In this document: positions 8,549 to 16,523 of the stretch, one piece after another | Numbering within the stretch: position 1 is the first letter of the stretch | Layout: the number at the start of each line of letters is the position of its first letter | From: Clostridiales bacterium UBA6114 | GTDB taxonomy: Bacteria > Bacillota > Clostridia > Oscillospirales > Butyricicoccaceae | Direction of reading: 5' to 3' | Assembly: GCA_002423435.1 (NCBI GenBank) | Contig: DIWE01000043.1 | Location: forward strand, 1 to 64,000 | DNA: 64,000 nucleotides | The notes under the pieces: generated by a model | Database searches by the model: none | Told to the model about the DNA's origin: nothing | Seen by the model: only the letters and a program-made list of their open reading frames with translations | Program-made: the position numbers and the translations under genes

Positions 8549-9406
8549 GTGATTAAAATAAATAACAACGCAATGACGCACGGCGGAAAATTTCATGCCG
8601 ACGACGTATTTTCGGCGGCACTTTTAAGAATCGTGAATCCGGACATCAAAATCATACGTGCCTTCGATGTGCCGGAGGGTTTTGACGGGATTGTTTTTGA
8701 TATGGGCGGCGGTAAGTTTGACCACCACCAGCGGGACGCGGAAGTCCGGGAAAACGGCGTGCCGTACGCGGCGTTCGGCCTATTGTGGAGGGAGTTTGGG
8801 GAGTCCGTGCTTTGCGCCGCTCTCTGCCCGCCGGAGAAAGCGGCGAAAGAAGCAAGCCGCTTTGACGAGACTTTTATAGAGCCGCTGGATGCGGATGATA
8901 ACTTAAATACCGGGAGTCAGCTTGCAGGCGTTATCGGCGCCTTCAACCCAAGCTGGGATTCGGCGGAATCTCCGGATCAGCGGTTTTTCGAGGCGCTGAA
9001 TTTCGCCACCATTATATTGAACAGGAAAATAGACGGCATTATAAGCGTACAAAGGGCAAGAGACTTTGTCGAAGGGGCTCTTTTTAAGTCAAAGGATGGC
9101 ATTGTGGTTTTGCCTAAATTTGCTCCGTGGAAAATGGTACTTTCAAAGTCCGATGCGGAATTTGTCGTTTATCCCTCGCAAAGAGGCGGATTTGCTGCGC
9201 AGGCAATTCCGGAAGACACCGATCATAAAGAGTTAAAATGCAGTTTCCCGCAGGATTGGGCGGGAAAGCCGGAGGACGAGCTTAAGAGAATTTCGGGCGT
9301 CGATACATTGAACTTTTGCCACAAGGGCCGCTTCCTGATCACGGCGGGCAGTTTGAATGATGCCGTAAAAGCTTGCAAGCTTGCAGGTCATAAAAAAAGA
9401 AAATAA
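8549..9406 (+). CDS. MYG1 family protein (DHH-type putative nuclease)
   Basis: A 285-residue protein of the MYG1/UPF0160 family. The N-terminus has the family's metal-binding HGGKFHADDVFSA motif (His11, His16, Asp18), and DHHQRDAEVRENG follows near residue 58. The C-terminal part includes the usual ISGVDTLNFCHKGRF segment. Eukaryotic MYG1 is a 3'-5' RNA exonuclease; the bacterial role is not established. The start is a GTG at 8549; an ATG at 8573 (MTHGGKFHADD) is an alternative. Single gene. Confidence 0.85.
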   Translation: MIKINNNAMTHGGKFHADDVFSAALLRIVNPDIKIIRAFDVPEGFDGIVFDMGGGKFDHHQRDAEVRENGVPYAAFGLLWREFGESVLCAALCPPEKAAKEASRFDETFIEPLDADDNLNTGSQLAGVIGAFNPSWDSAESPDQRFFEALNFATIILNRKIDGIISVQRARDFVEGALFKSKDGIVVLPKFAPWKMVLSKSDAEFVVYPSQRGGFAAQAIPEDTDHKELKCSFPQDWAGKPEDELKRISGVDTLNFCHKGRFLITAGSLNDAVKACKLAGHKKRK

Positions 9407-9496
9407 TAGTACTTCCGTCAACAGGGATTTATTAAAGATCGGTGTATGCCCGGAAAGATTCCCGGAAGGCCGGAGACTTAAGGAGAAAACAAATTA

Positions 9497-10759
9497 ATGA
9501 CGTTTGAAACATTAGGCATTATAGAACCCATTTTGAGGGCCTTAAAAAAAGAGGGCTATACGGTTCCTACCCCAATTCAGAAAGAGGCAATCCCGCCGCT
9601 GTTAAACCACAGAGACCTGCTCGGATGCGCGCAGACAGGTACGGGAAAAACCGCCGCTTTTGCCGTTCCGATCATACAACACCTCTATCGGGAGAGAAAA
9701 GCCGTTCATGGGATAAGACCGGTGAAAGCGCTGATACTGACTCCGACCAGAGAACTGGCCGCGCAGATCGGAAGAAGCTTTTCCGCATACGGGGCATTTT
9801 CAGGGCTTAAAAACACGGTTATTTTTGGCGGCGTTTCCCAGCTCCCGCAGGTTCAGATGCTTGATGCCGGCGTGGATATTTTGGTAGCGACGCCGGGCAG
9901 GCTTTTAGACCTGATGAATCAGAGACGCGTTGACCTCCACGACATCGCCATTTTTGTGCTCGACGAAGCAGACCGGATGCTGGATATGGGGTTTTTGCAC
10001 GATGTTGAAAAAGTAATCGACCGGCTGCCTGCAAAAAGGCAAACCATGCTGTTTTCAGCGACAATGCCCGCGGAAATCGAGAAGCTGACCAAAACCATTT
10101 TGACGGACCCGGTAAAAGTCAAGGTGACTCCGGTTTCGTCGACGGTCGACAGTATTGAGCAATCGGTTTATTTTGTGGGCAAAGCGAACAAGACAAAACT
10201 GCTCATCCATCTCTTAAAGGATGAAGCGATCGTCTCGGCGCTGGTGTTTTCCAGAACAAAACACGGGGCAAACAAAATAGCGAAGATTTTATTGCAGGCG
10301 GGGATTTTATGCGACGTCATCCACTCAAACAAGGGGCAAACCGCGCGGCAGAATGCCCTTTCAAGATTCAAAGACAGACAGATAAGGGTTCTGGTGGCAA
10401 CGGATATTGTGGCAAGGGGAATCGACATTGACGAGCTTTCGCATGTCGTAAATTTCGATTTGCCCGAAGTGCCGGAAGCCTATGTCCACAGGATCGGGAG
10501 AACCGGCAGGGCGGGCTTTGGCGGTACCGCCATATCTTTTTGCGATGAATCCGAAAAAAAGCTGCTTAATGAAATTGAAAAGCTTATTTCAAAAAGGATA
10601 ACGGTCGTGGAGGACCATCCGTATCCGCTTGTTGCGGCAGATAGCTCCGAGCGCAAAGAAACGATCTCCAAAACACCCTCCGGAAACAGCAGTCCAAAAC
10701 ATGATGTAGTGAAATCCGGGATAAAGAAGAATCAGTGGAGACGCACGAAAAGCCGATAG
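9497..10759 (+). CDS. DEAD-box ATP-dependent RNA helicase (RhlE-like)
   Basis: A 420-residue RNA helicase. The full motif set is visible in order: Q motif PTPIQ (24-28), Walker A AQTGTGKT (45-52), PTRELA, TPGRLLDL, DEAD (about 155-158), SAT, then in the second RecA domain ATDIVARGID and HRIGRTGR. A short basic C-terminal tail (about 50 residues) follows, as in RhlE proteins. It probably remodels structured RNA in ribosome assembly or mRNA turnover. Preceded by GGAGAAAA; stands alone between the MYG1-like gene and the foldase. Confidence 0.92.
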   Translation: MTFETLGIIEPILRALKKEGYTVPTPIQKEAIPPLLNHRDLLGCAQTGTGKTAAFAVPIIQHLYRERKAVHGIRPVKALILTPTRELAAQIGRSFSAYGAFSGLKNTVIFGGVSQLPQVQMLDAGVDILVATPGRLLDLMNQRRVDLHDIAIFVLDEADRMLDMGFLHDVEKVIDRLPAKRQTMLFSATMPAEIEKLTKTILTDPVKVKVTPVSSTVDSIEQSVYFVGKANKTKLLIHLLKDEAIVSALVFSRTKHGANKIAKILLQAGILCDVIHSNKGQTARQNALSRFKDRQIRVLVATDIVARGIDIDELSHVVNFDLPEVPEAYVHRIGRTGRAGFGGTAISFCDESEKKLLNEIEKLISKRITVVEDHPYPLVAADSSERKETISKTPSGNSSPKHDVVKSGIKKNQWRRTKSR

Positions 10760-10896
10760 CTCGTCTTTCCCGGCTTAATTGCATATGGTAAAATCGTAAA
10801 TTTTATGGTAAAATAAAAAAATACGAAACGCCGTTCAACCTTTCCCGGCGTTTGACGGCTTTAGCTTTACTAAAATAACAGAGAGGAAAATATCAA

Positions 10897-12492
10897 TTGA
10901 GTTCATCAAAAAAGAAGATCCTGCGAAAAGCGGAATTGATGGATGGTGAAGCCGTTCATCAAAAACCGGGCATATCCGGCAAAGGGAAACTGATGATATT
11001 GATTGCAACGGGAATCATAGCGATTCTCATCATATTCCTGGTAATGCTGAGCATGGGGGTGCTGCACCGGTCGACGACCGCACTCTCGGTCGGCCCTTTG
11101 AAAATCAGCGCGGCTGAATACAATTTCAATTATTTTTCTTCGGTGAGCAGTTATGTTTCGAATCTAACGAATTATGGAATAACAGCCGAGCAGATGCAGC
11201 TTGACGTCACGAAACCGCTCGACCAGCAGCCCTGCCCCGTCGGTGAGGAAGGCGAAACCTGGGGGGACTTTTTCCGGGAGCAGGTGGAATCCTCGCTGCG
11301 GCAGACCGGGGAGCTTTATCTTGAAGCGGAGGCGGCCGGCTATACCCTGCCTGAGGAATCCAAGAAAAGTATTGACGACAGCATAAGTCAGCTCAAAGAG
11401 TATTGCGACTCGTCGAACATCTCGCTTAACAGGTACCTGACCAAAAATTACGGAGAGGGCGTAAACGAAGCCGTCGTGCGCACCGCTTTGGAACGGATTT
11501 ATCTCGTCAGCTACTACGGAACTGAAAAGAACGAGAGCTACACCTTCACAAACGACGAAGTACAGAAATATTACAATGAAAACAAATCCGACTTTGATAT
11601 GGTGGATTTCCGTTCGTTTGCCATAAGCGGAACGCCCGCCGAAGATACTGCCCCCGACGCCGCTGAGGATACCGACGCCGAAAACCCGGACGACGATCAG
11701 GCATCGGCGGACGAGGACAATACCGCCGCAACGGAAAAGGCGATGGCCGAGGCAAAGCAGAAGGCGGACAAGATGCTTGCATCGGTTACGGACGAGGCGT
11801 CCTTTATAAGCCTTGCGCTTGAAAACGCGGCCGAAGACGAAAAGGAAACCTATAAAAAGCCGGAAGCGACGCTGATGACCGGCACGTATTCGTCCCAGCT
11901 AAGCGAAGATCTCTCAAAATGGCTGTTTGACGATGCCAGGAAAAAGGGAGACAAGGCCGTTATCGCGTCGGATACCGGATATACGGTGGTTTATATGCTT
12001 TCGCGCTATCGTTCGCCCAGCTCGACCGTCAATGTACGCCACATCCTGATCAAGCCCGAGGTTCCGGAAGGGACGGCTGCGACGGACGAGCAGAAGTCGG
12101 CCGCCAAAACGACAGCCGAGCAGATCTATAACGAATGGAAGGGCGGCGGCATGACGGAGGATTCGTTTGCGGAGCTTGCAAAGCAGAAATCGACCGATCC
12201 GGGCTCCGCGGAAAACGGCGGCCTGTATGAAAACGTGTACAACGGGCAGATGACGACGGAGTTTAACAACTGGTGCTTCGACACCTCCCGCAAATCGGGC
12301 GACTCCGGCATCGTGGAGACGGAGTACGGCTACCACATCATGTATTTCTCCGGCAAAGGCGACGATTATTGGACGGTGCAGGTGAGAAACACGCTGGTTT
12401 CCAATGCGTTTGACGATTATTTGGCAACCCTCGAGCAAAAATACCCGCTTAAAAAGCATAGCTTCGGCATGGACATGACGGGGAAGCTTTAA
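10897..12492 (+). CDS. Membrane-anchored parvulin-type peptidyl-prolyl isomerase (foldase)
   Basis: 531 residues with one N-terminal membrane anchor (about 32-53) and the rest outside the cell. An N-terminal SurA-like helical region is followed by a strongly acidic Asp/Glu/Ala linker (about 247-275). The PpiC/rotamase domain (about 375-490) contains VNVRHILIK and GGLYENVYNGQM...YGYHIMYF. It should assist folding of secreted proteins, like PrsA, but it has no lipobox, so it is held by the transmembrane helix. The start is a TTG at 10897 with GAGAGG upstream; no ATG or GTG gives a better site. Confidence 0.85.
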   Translation: MSSSKKKILRKAELMDGEAVHQKPGISGKGKLMILIATGIIAILIIFLVMLSMGVLHRSTTALSVGPLKISAAEYNFNYFSSVSSYVSNLTNYGITAEQMQLDVTKPLDQQPCPVGEEGETWGDFFREQVESSLRQTGELYLEAEAAGYTLPEESKKSIDDSISQLKEYCDSSNISLNRYLTKNYGEGVNEAVVRTALERIYLVSYYGTEKNESYTFTNDEVQKYYNENKSDFDMVDFRSFAISGTPAEDTAPDAAEDTDAENPDDDQASADEDNTAATEKAMAEAKQKADKMLASVTDEASFISLALENAAEDEKETYKKPEATLMTGTYSSQLSEDLSKWLFDDARKKGDKAVIASDTGYTVVYMLSRYRSPSSTVNVRHILIKPEVPEGTAATDEQKSAAKTTAEQIYNEWKGGGMTEDSFAELAKQKSTDPGSAENGGLYENVYNGQMTTEFNNWCFDTSRKSGDSGIVETEYGYHIMYFSGKGDDYWTVQVRNTLVSNAFDDYLATLEQKYPLKKHSFGMDMTGKL

Positions 12493-12579
12493 AGGGACAC
12501 TAAAACAAAAGTCGATACGAATTAAGTTTTAAAACTGAATTATAAGGCCGGCTTGCTCAAACAAACAGTGCCGGCAAAT

Positions 12580-12630
12580 GAAAAAAGAGCTTAAACCGGT
12601 CTGAGACGGCCGGATTTAGGCTCTTTTTTC
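12580..12630 (+). terminator. Strong Rho-independent terminator after the foldase gene
   Basis: Stem with arms AAAAAAGAGC-TAAACCGG and CCGGATTTA-GCTCTTTTTT around a 10-nt loop; A- and T-runs on the two sides make it usable from both strands. A smaller GCCGGC/GCCGGC hairpin lies just upstream (12546-12575). Confidence 0.85.
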
Positions 12631-12656
12631 GACTGTCTTCATTTATTTAATGGCCG

Positions 12657-12891
12657 CTGAACAAAACAAAAACTCAGTCATATTAAGTCTTTCAATCTGT
12701 TTTTGTTTTGTTCAGGTGCAAGGTTTTTGGCTGTTTCCAGCCAAAAACCTTGCACTTTGGGTTTGCGGCGTGTGTCCGCAAATCCAAGCGGACAGTCAAA
12801 CAATGCATCTGAAGCGGCAAAACAGGCTTGTTTTGTCGCCCGGAAAGGTGGAAACCGCCTATCCGGCAAATGCGATTCGCAAATCGCATTT
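12657..12891. repeat. Cluster of five consecutive inverted repeats
   Basis: Five palindromes stand one after another with almost no spacing. IR1 has arms of 16 bp (12657-12672 / 12700-12715). IR2 has perfect 18-bp arms and a 4-nt loop (12716-12733 / 12738-12755). IR3 has 7-bp arms (12762-12768 / 12776-12782). IR4 has 11-bp arms with one mismatch (12814-12824 / 12829-12839). IR5 has 10-bp arms (12868-12877 / 12882-12891). Open frames that cross this stretch are not gene-like. IR5 belongs to a repeat that recurs at 59659. Confidence 0.8.
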
Positions 12892-12906
12892 GTTCAGTGG
12901 ACATTA
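12868..12906 (-). repeat. Dispersed 39-bp palindromic repeat, copy A
   Basis: Read on the minus strand, this 39-bp sequence matches 59659-59697 at 37 of 39 positions. It consists of TAATGTCCACTGAA followed by a hairpin with AAATGCGATT/AATCGCATTT arms. It touches the stop codon of the epimerase gene at 12904. Confidence 0.8.
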
Positions 12907-13788
12907 TTTAGCCGGATATACCCCGCAGCGTTCCATGGCGGCCCGCGTCGTTCGGTAAGCCTCTTCGATCACCCATTCGGCCGGCTTTGCCCAGCAGTCT
13001 TCGCGGAAAAACTCGATCGACACCATGCCATTATAGCCGGTCGCGGCAAGGCTTCGTAAAAAACCCGGAACGTCCAGCACGCCGCGGTCGCAAAAGGTGC
13101 GGTGCTTCTGGCGCAGGTCTTCGGCGGGCATATCCCGCTCAGCCCCGTTTATGTGCACGACGAAAATTTTTTCAGGGTCCAGCGCCGCAATTTCCTCAAA
13201 ATGATTCAGCTTGTTATAGAGATACAGGTTGAATGCATCGAGCGTATAGCCGACGTTTGGACACGCCACGGCGTCTATGACTTCCTTCGCCTGGGACAGG
13301 GTGCGCACGGAGCATCGCGGACTGCCCACGAGCTCCAGCGCAAGACGCACACCGTACCCGCCGGCAAGCTCCGAAAGCTTTTTAAGCGTTGCCGCGAGGC
13401 GGGGCAGCGTTTCGGACCAGGGCAGCCCGAAGGGCTGATTGGCTGCTTCGGGGTTCATAGGCGGGACGACAATGATCGCGGGGGAGCCGATCTCTAGTGC
13501 GGTGGCGCAGGCAAAGCGGATTTCCTCCAAAAGGGCGCGGGTATGCTCGGGACGATCGTTTTCCAAAAGGAAGCCGTCGTACAGATAGATTCCGTTGATC
13601 GCGTGGGGTTTTAAGCGGCTGCCCGCAAAAAAACGCTTCAGATCGTCAAGGCTGCGCTTTTGGAAATATTCGCGGAGCTTTAAGAGATGCGGTTCAATAT
13701 AGTCAAACCCCGCCTTTTCGCTCAGCACAAGATCCAGCGCAAGATCCGAATTTTCACGGGAGCACCCCTCGTTGTACCCGATTTTCAT
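12904..13788 (-). CDS. Sugar phosphate isomerase/epimerase (AP-endonuclease-2 TIM barrel)
   Basis: A 294-residue TIM-barrel protein of the xylose-isomerase-like superfamily. It has the features of metal-dependent epimerases: an N-terminal KIGYNEGC strand, GFDYIEPHL, a central ALELVGSPRC segment with a metal-ligand Glu, NVGYTLDAFNLYL, and VVHINGAERD with a ligand His near residue 215, ending GMVSIEFFRE. It probably isomerises a keto-sugar or sugar-acid intermediate. It is downstream of a second TIM-barrel gene in a minus-strand operon, 45 bp apart. One of three such genes in this regulon. Confidence 0.8.
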   Translation of the reverse strand: MKIGYNEGCSRENSDLALDLVLSEKAGFDYIEPHLLKLREYFQKRSLDDLKRFFAGSRLKPHAINGIYLYDGFLLENDRPEHTRALLEEIRFACATALEIGSPAIIVVPPMNPEAANQPFGLPWSETLPRLAATLKKLSELAGGYGVRLALELVGSPRCSVRTLSQAKEVIDAVACPNVGYTLDAFNLYLYNKLNHFEEIAALDPEKIFVVHINGAERDMPAEDLRQKHRTFCDRGVLDVPGFLRSLAATGYNGMVSIEFFREDCWAKPAEWVIEEAYRTTRAAMERCGVYPAK

Positions 13789-13833
13789 TTCGTTTCCCTT
13801 TCTTTAAATATAGAGCTTATTAAAAATATGCCC

Positions 13834-14709
13834 TCAAAAATATTGCCGGCGCATTTCCTTTAAGAAATCGACGGACTCCTTCATCTCCTCTAAGCCGTTC
13901 ATGCCGTCCTCCACCGAGACCCAGCCGTTAAAACCAGACTCGGCCAGCTTTGCGAAAATGGCCGGATAGTTATTAAGCCCGCGCCCGATGACGCCGTGCT
14001 TAAGCGCAGGATGATACCCCCGCTGTCCGGCAAAGCTCAACACCTCCCTGAGATCGTAACCGGGCAGGACATATCGGTCGCTCGCATGCATCGTGACCAC
14101 GCGCGCTGATACAAGCTCCAATAGTTCCAGCGGATCCTCGTCGGCCACCAGCGTATTTGACGGATCAAACTGCACTCCGAACCAGGGCGAATCGATCTGG
14201 TTGATAATCGCCATAAAAACCGCGATTTTTTGCGCAAACTCGGGGTAGTGCCAGGCGCCGTCCTTGTAATGGTTCTCCATGGCGAGCACGATGCCCTCTT
14301 CCCCGGCGCAGGGCAGACAGCGCCGGATGCAGTCGACCACCATGCGCACGCCGTCATCAATCGAGACCTCCGGCCATTTTTGCCCCGAAAGCACGCGCAC
14401 AAACCTGCATCCCAGCTTTTTGGATACGCGGATCATCTCCTGCTGGCGGCGCACTTCATCCATGCGCTGTGCTTCATCGGGCAGAGTAAAGTCCGGAGAA
14501 CAGCACATCATGGGAATCTCCATGCCGCACTCGGCCACGTGCGCGCGCACCTCGGCGAGATAAGTATCCTCGTGGCTGCGCAGGAACGACCCGTACAGCT
14601 CCAGCCCGTCACACTCGAGCTGCCGCGAAAGGTCGATCCATTCGTGTAAATCCATTTTTCCACTGCTGATTTCGTCAATCCAGCATTTGGGGAATGCACT
14701 GATCTTCAA
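13834..14709 (-). CDS. Sugar phosphate isomerase/epimerase (TIM barrel)
   Basis: A 291-residue TIM-barrel epimerase/isomerase-like protein. Recognisable parts are ECDGLELYGSF near the N-terminus, CRFVRVLSGQKWPE, VLAMENHYKDG (a metal-ligand Glu region), GVQFDPSN, and GFNGWVSVEDGM at the end. The start is a TTG at 14709, chosen because AGGGAGAGG lies 6-7 nt upstream; the longer ATG frame would begin within the promoter and operator DNA. First gene of the minus-strand pair. Its transcription starts from a strong promoter with a GntR-type operator and is divergent from the regulator gene. Confidence 0.8.
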   Translation of the reverse strand: MKISAFPKCWIDEISSGKMDLHEWIDLSRQLECDGLELYGSFLRSHEDTYLAEVRAHVAECGMEIPMMCCSPDFTLPDEAQRMDEVRRQQEMIRVSKKLGCRFVRVLSGQKWPEVSIDDGVRMVVDCIRRCLPCAGEEGIVLAMENHYKDGAWHYPEFAQKIAVFMAIINQIDSPWFGVQFDPSNTLVADEDPLELLELVSARVVTMHASDRYVLPGYDLREVLSFAGQRGYHPALKHGVIGRGLNNYPAIFAKLAESGFNGWVSVEDGMNGLEEMKESVDFLKEMRRQYF

Positions 14710-14730
14710 AATAGTCCTCTCCCTAACAAA

Positions 14731-14747
14731 AATTTGTAATACAAATT
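14731..14747. promoter_or_regulatory. GntR/FadR-type operator for the minus-strand epimerase operon
   Basis: A perfect 17-bp palindrome, AATTTGTA-A-TACAAATT. It lies 8 bp downstream of the -10 box of the minus-strand promoter, overlapping the likely transcription start, as expected for a repressor site. The core TTGTAATACAA is shared with the two other operators at 14819 and 16459. Confidence 0.8.
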
Positions 14748-14755
14748 TATAAATA

Positions 14756-14784
14756 ATGATAACAGTATCACCCGGCCATGTCAA
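14756..14784 (-). promoter_or_regulatory. Promoter of the minus-strand epimerase operon
   Basis: Read on the minus strand: TTGACA (14779-14784), 17-bp spacer, TATCAT (14756-14761). Its -35 box is back to back with the -35 box of the divergent regulator promoter, forming a palindromic TGTCAAGCTTGACG. Confidence 0.8.
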
Positions 14785-14786
14785 GC

Positions 14787-14815
14787 TTGACGGGCAATAT
14801 AAAAAAGAGTATAAT
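14787..14815 (+). promoter_or_regulatory. Promoter of the GntR regulator gene
   Basis: TTGACG (14787-14792), 17-bp spacer, TATAAT (14810-14815): a near-consensus sigma-A promoter. The operator at 14819 begins 3 bp downstream, so the regulator probably represses its own gene. Confidence 0.85.
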
Positions 14816-14818
14816 CAT

Positions 14819-14842
14819 ATTTGTAATGTTGTAATACAAATT
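14819..14842. promoter_or_regulatory. GntR/FadR-type operator at the regulator gene
   Basis: 24 bp containing the TTGTAATACAA palindrome core (14829 onward) plus one extra half-site TTGTAAT immediately upstream. The whole 24-bp sequence is repeated exactly, in inverse orientation, at 16459-16482 in front of the TRAP transporter operon. Confidence 0.85.
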
Positions 14843-14855
14843 GGGAGGTTATATT

Positions 14856-15569
14856 TTGTTCAAACAGGCAAACAGAGCTTCCATGGGAGACCATGTATGG
14901 GAACAGTTCGTTCAGCTGCTCAACAGCGGCCAATATAAGCTGGGGGAAAAGCTGCCTCCGGAGGCTGTGATGTGCGAGGAGCTGCAGGTGAGCCGGCCCG
15001 TGCTGCGGGAGGTGCTCCGCACACTGCGCTACCTGGGTTATTTGGAGACGGTGCAGGGCGGAGGCACCTATATCGCCAAAATGCCCCTAAATTCCACGCT
15101 TTCCGAGATCAAGCTGCGGCTTGCGCTGGAGAGCACCCAGCTGATGGAGGTATGGGAGCTGCGCTATATCATAGAGGTCGCGGTGGCGGGATTGGCTGCC
15201 GAGCGAGCCACGGATACCGAGATCGAAAACATCCAGCAGGCTGCCGAGCACTATGAAAAAAGCGTATTGGACGGCACGAACCCGAACGAAACAATCGAAT
15301 CCACGCAGAAATTCCACAATGAGATCGCGCGGGCGGCCCATAACGCCGTACTGATGGACGTTTTGGAAGACATTTCGAACCTGCTGACGCAGTCGAGGGA
15401 GTCGAGCATTCAGGTCGAAGGCAGCAGCGAGCGCGCGACCAGCCACCACCGGCGTATCGCAAACGCGATTTCCGACCACAATGTGCCGGGCGCGAAGGAA
15501 GCCATGCGGGAGCATCTGCTGGATGTACAGCGCGATCTTTTGAGTTATATTAAGTCACACGAGCGATGA
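14856..15569 (+). CDS. FadR-subfamily GntR transcriptional regulator
   Basis: A 237-residue regulator. The N-terminal winged helix (about 8-75) has the GntR pattern: GEKLPPEAVMCEELQVSRPVLREVLRTLRYLGYLE with the GGGTYI wing. The C-terminal FCD ligand-binding domain (about 85-230) has the ELRYIIEVAVAGLAAERA segment, FHNEIARAAHN and a final TSHHRRIANAI helix with metal-ligand His residues. It probably represses the surrounding regulon until a sugar-acid-type effector binds. The TTG at 14856 is chosen because GGGAGG (14843-14848) precedes it. A 3-hexulose-phosphate-synthase-like gene follows. Confidence 0.9.
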   Translation: MFKQANRASMGDHVWEQFVQLLNSGQYKLGEKLPPEAVMCEELQVSRPVLREVLRTLRYLGYLETVQGGGTYIAKMPLNSTLSEIKLRLALESTQLMEVWELRYIIEVAVAGLAAERATDTEIENIQQAAEHYEKSVLDGTNPNETIESTQKFHNEIARAAHNAVLMDVLEDISNLLTQSRESSIQVEGSSERATSHHRRIANAISDHNVPGAKEAMREHLLDVQRDLLSYIKSHER

Positions 15570-15622
15570 ACGCCCGCCGCCATCCGGCGGGCAGACCACA
15601 TAAGACTGGAGAAGATAAAACC

Positions 15623-16303
15623 ATGAAAAGAACAATATATACGCAGGTTTCGCTGGACGTGCCCACAATAGACGAGGCTTTGGGCATGGCCGAGGGGGCG
15701 GTGCGCGCCGGAATAGACTGGATCGAGGCCGGCACGCCGCTGATTCTGGGCGAGGGCGTTCATGCGCTGCGGCGCCTGCGCGAGGCTTTCCCGGATAAAC
15801 CGATCGTAGCCGACCTAAAAACGATGGACGGCGCGGGGCTGGAGGCGCAGATGATGCTGGAGGCCGGCGCGAACTACGTCGTGGTAATGAGCCAGGCGCA
15901 CTGGGCGTCGGTGGCGGAAATGGTAAAAATGGCAAAGCGCTGCAACGGCTACGTGATGGCCGATGTCTTAAACGCGCCCGACAAACCCGCCGCGGCGAAG
16001 CGCATGCAGGAGCTGGGCGTCGACTGGATCATTATGCACACGGGCTTTGACGAGCGCAACCATGTGCCGGGCAGCACTCCGCTTACCGAGCTGCGGGCGG
16101 TCCTCGACGCCGTGACGATCCCCGTGCAGGCTGTGGGCGGCTTGTCCATCGACCAGGCGGTTGAATGCGTCAACATGGGCGCATCCTCGCTGGTCATCGG
16201 CGCGCCGCTGGCGATCCGTCCGGACGTGTTTGCCGCGGCGGACGAGTACGAGGCGATTCTGCGCAGCGCGGTCAAACGCGTTCGTGTGCTGGCTGAGGGC
16301 TGA
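15623..16303 (+). CDS. 3-hexulose-6-phosphate synthase / 3-keto-L-gulonate-6-phosphate decarboxylase family protein
   Basis: A 226-residue TIM-barrel enzyme of the orotidine-phosphate-decarboxylase superfamily, HPS/KGPDC branch. Key signs are SLDVPTIDEAL near the N-terminus, IEAGTPLILGEG, the ADLKTMDG motif carrying the catalytic Asp-x-Lys-x-x-Asp, MHTGFDER, and a phosphate-binding AVGGLS...VIGAPLA end. Either aldol chemistry on hexulose-6-phosphate or decarboxylation of a keto-sugar-acid phosphate fits. With a UlaG-like hydrolase and epimerases nearby, the decarboxylase role (as UlaD) is my preference. The ATG at 15623 follows GGAGAAG. Transcribed with the GntR gene. Confidence 0.8.
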   Translation: MKRTIYTQVSLDVPTIDEALGMAEGAVRAGIDWIEAGTPLILGEGVHALRRLREAFPDKPIVADLKTMDGAGLEAQMMLEAGANYVVVMSQAHWASVAEMVKMAKRCNGYVMADVLNAPDKPAAAKRMQELGVDWIIMHTGFDERNHVPGSTPLTELRAVLDAVTIPVQAVGGLSIDQAVECVNMGASSLVIGAPLAIRPDVFAAADEYEAILRSAVKRVRVLAEG

Positions 16304-16317
16304 GTTACCCTCCGGAC

Positions 16318-16352
16318 AAAGGCTGCCGCTGTGTGAGCCTTTCTTTTTTTTC
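16318..16352 (+). terminator. Rho-independent terminator after the decarboxylase gene
   Basis: Short stem AAAGGCT / AGCCTTT followed by a run of T residues (16344-16350). It separates the regulator-decarboxylase unit from the transporter operon. Confidence 0.7.
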
Positions 16353-16420
16353 TTTTAATGCGGCCCGGCATGCTTTCTTTGGCAGAATACCTAAAATCAT
16401 CTGTCCATATAGAAACATAC

Positions 16421-16449
16421 TTGACAGAGGCGGGGCGGAATGCTATCAT
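16421..16449 (+). promoter_or_regulatory. Promoter of the TRAP transporter operon
   Basis: TTGACA (16421-16426), 17-bp spacer, TATCAT (16444-16449). The same boxes and spacing are found in the minus-strand epimerase promoter. Confidence 0.85.
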
Positions 16450-16458
16450 GAACTTGCA

Positions 16459-16482
16459 AATTTGTATTACAACATTACAAAT
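16459..16482. promoter_or_regulatory. GntR/FadR-type operator at the TRAP operon
   Basis: An exact inverted copy of the 24 bp at 14819-14842, placed 9 bp after the -10 box and covering the likely transcription start. It puts the transporter operon under the GntR regulator encoded at 14856. Confidence 0.85.
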
Positions 16483-16523
16483 CGGAACGGCAACCAAAGG
16501 ACAATAAAATTAGGAGGAGTATT

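Noticed and set aside
12657..12891. CRISPR array considered for the palindrome cluster
   Set aside because: The palindromes differ from each other and there are no regular direct repeats or spacers, nor cas genes.
12650..13059. Open frames on both strands across the palindrome cluster
   Set aside because: They are made of inverted repeats and low-information sequence, and mirror each other.
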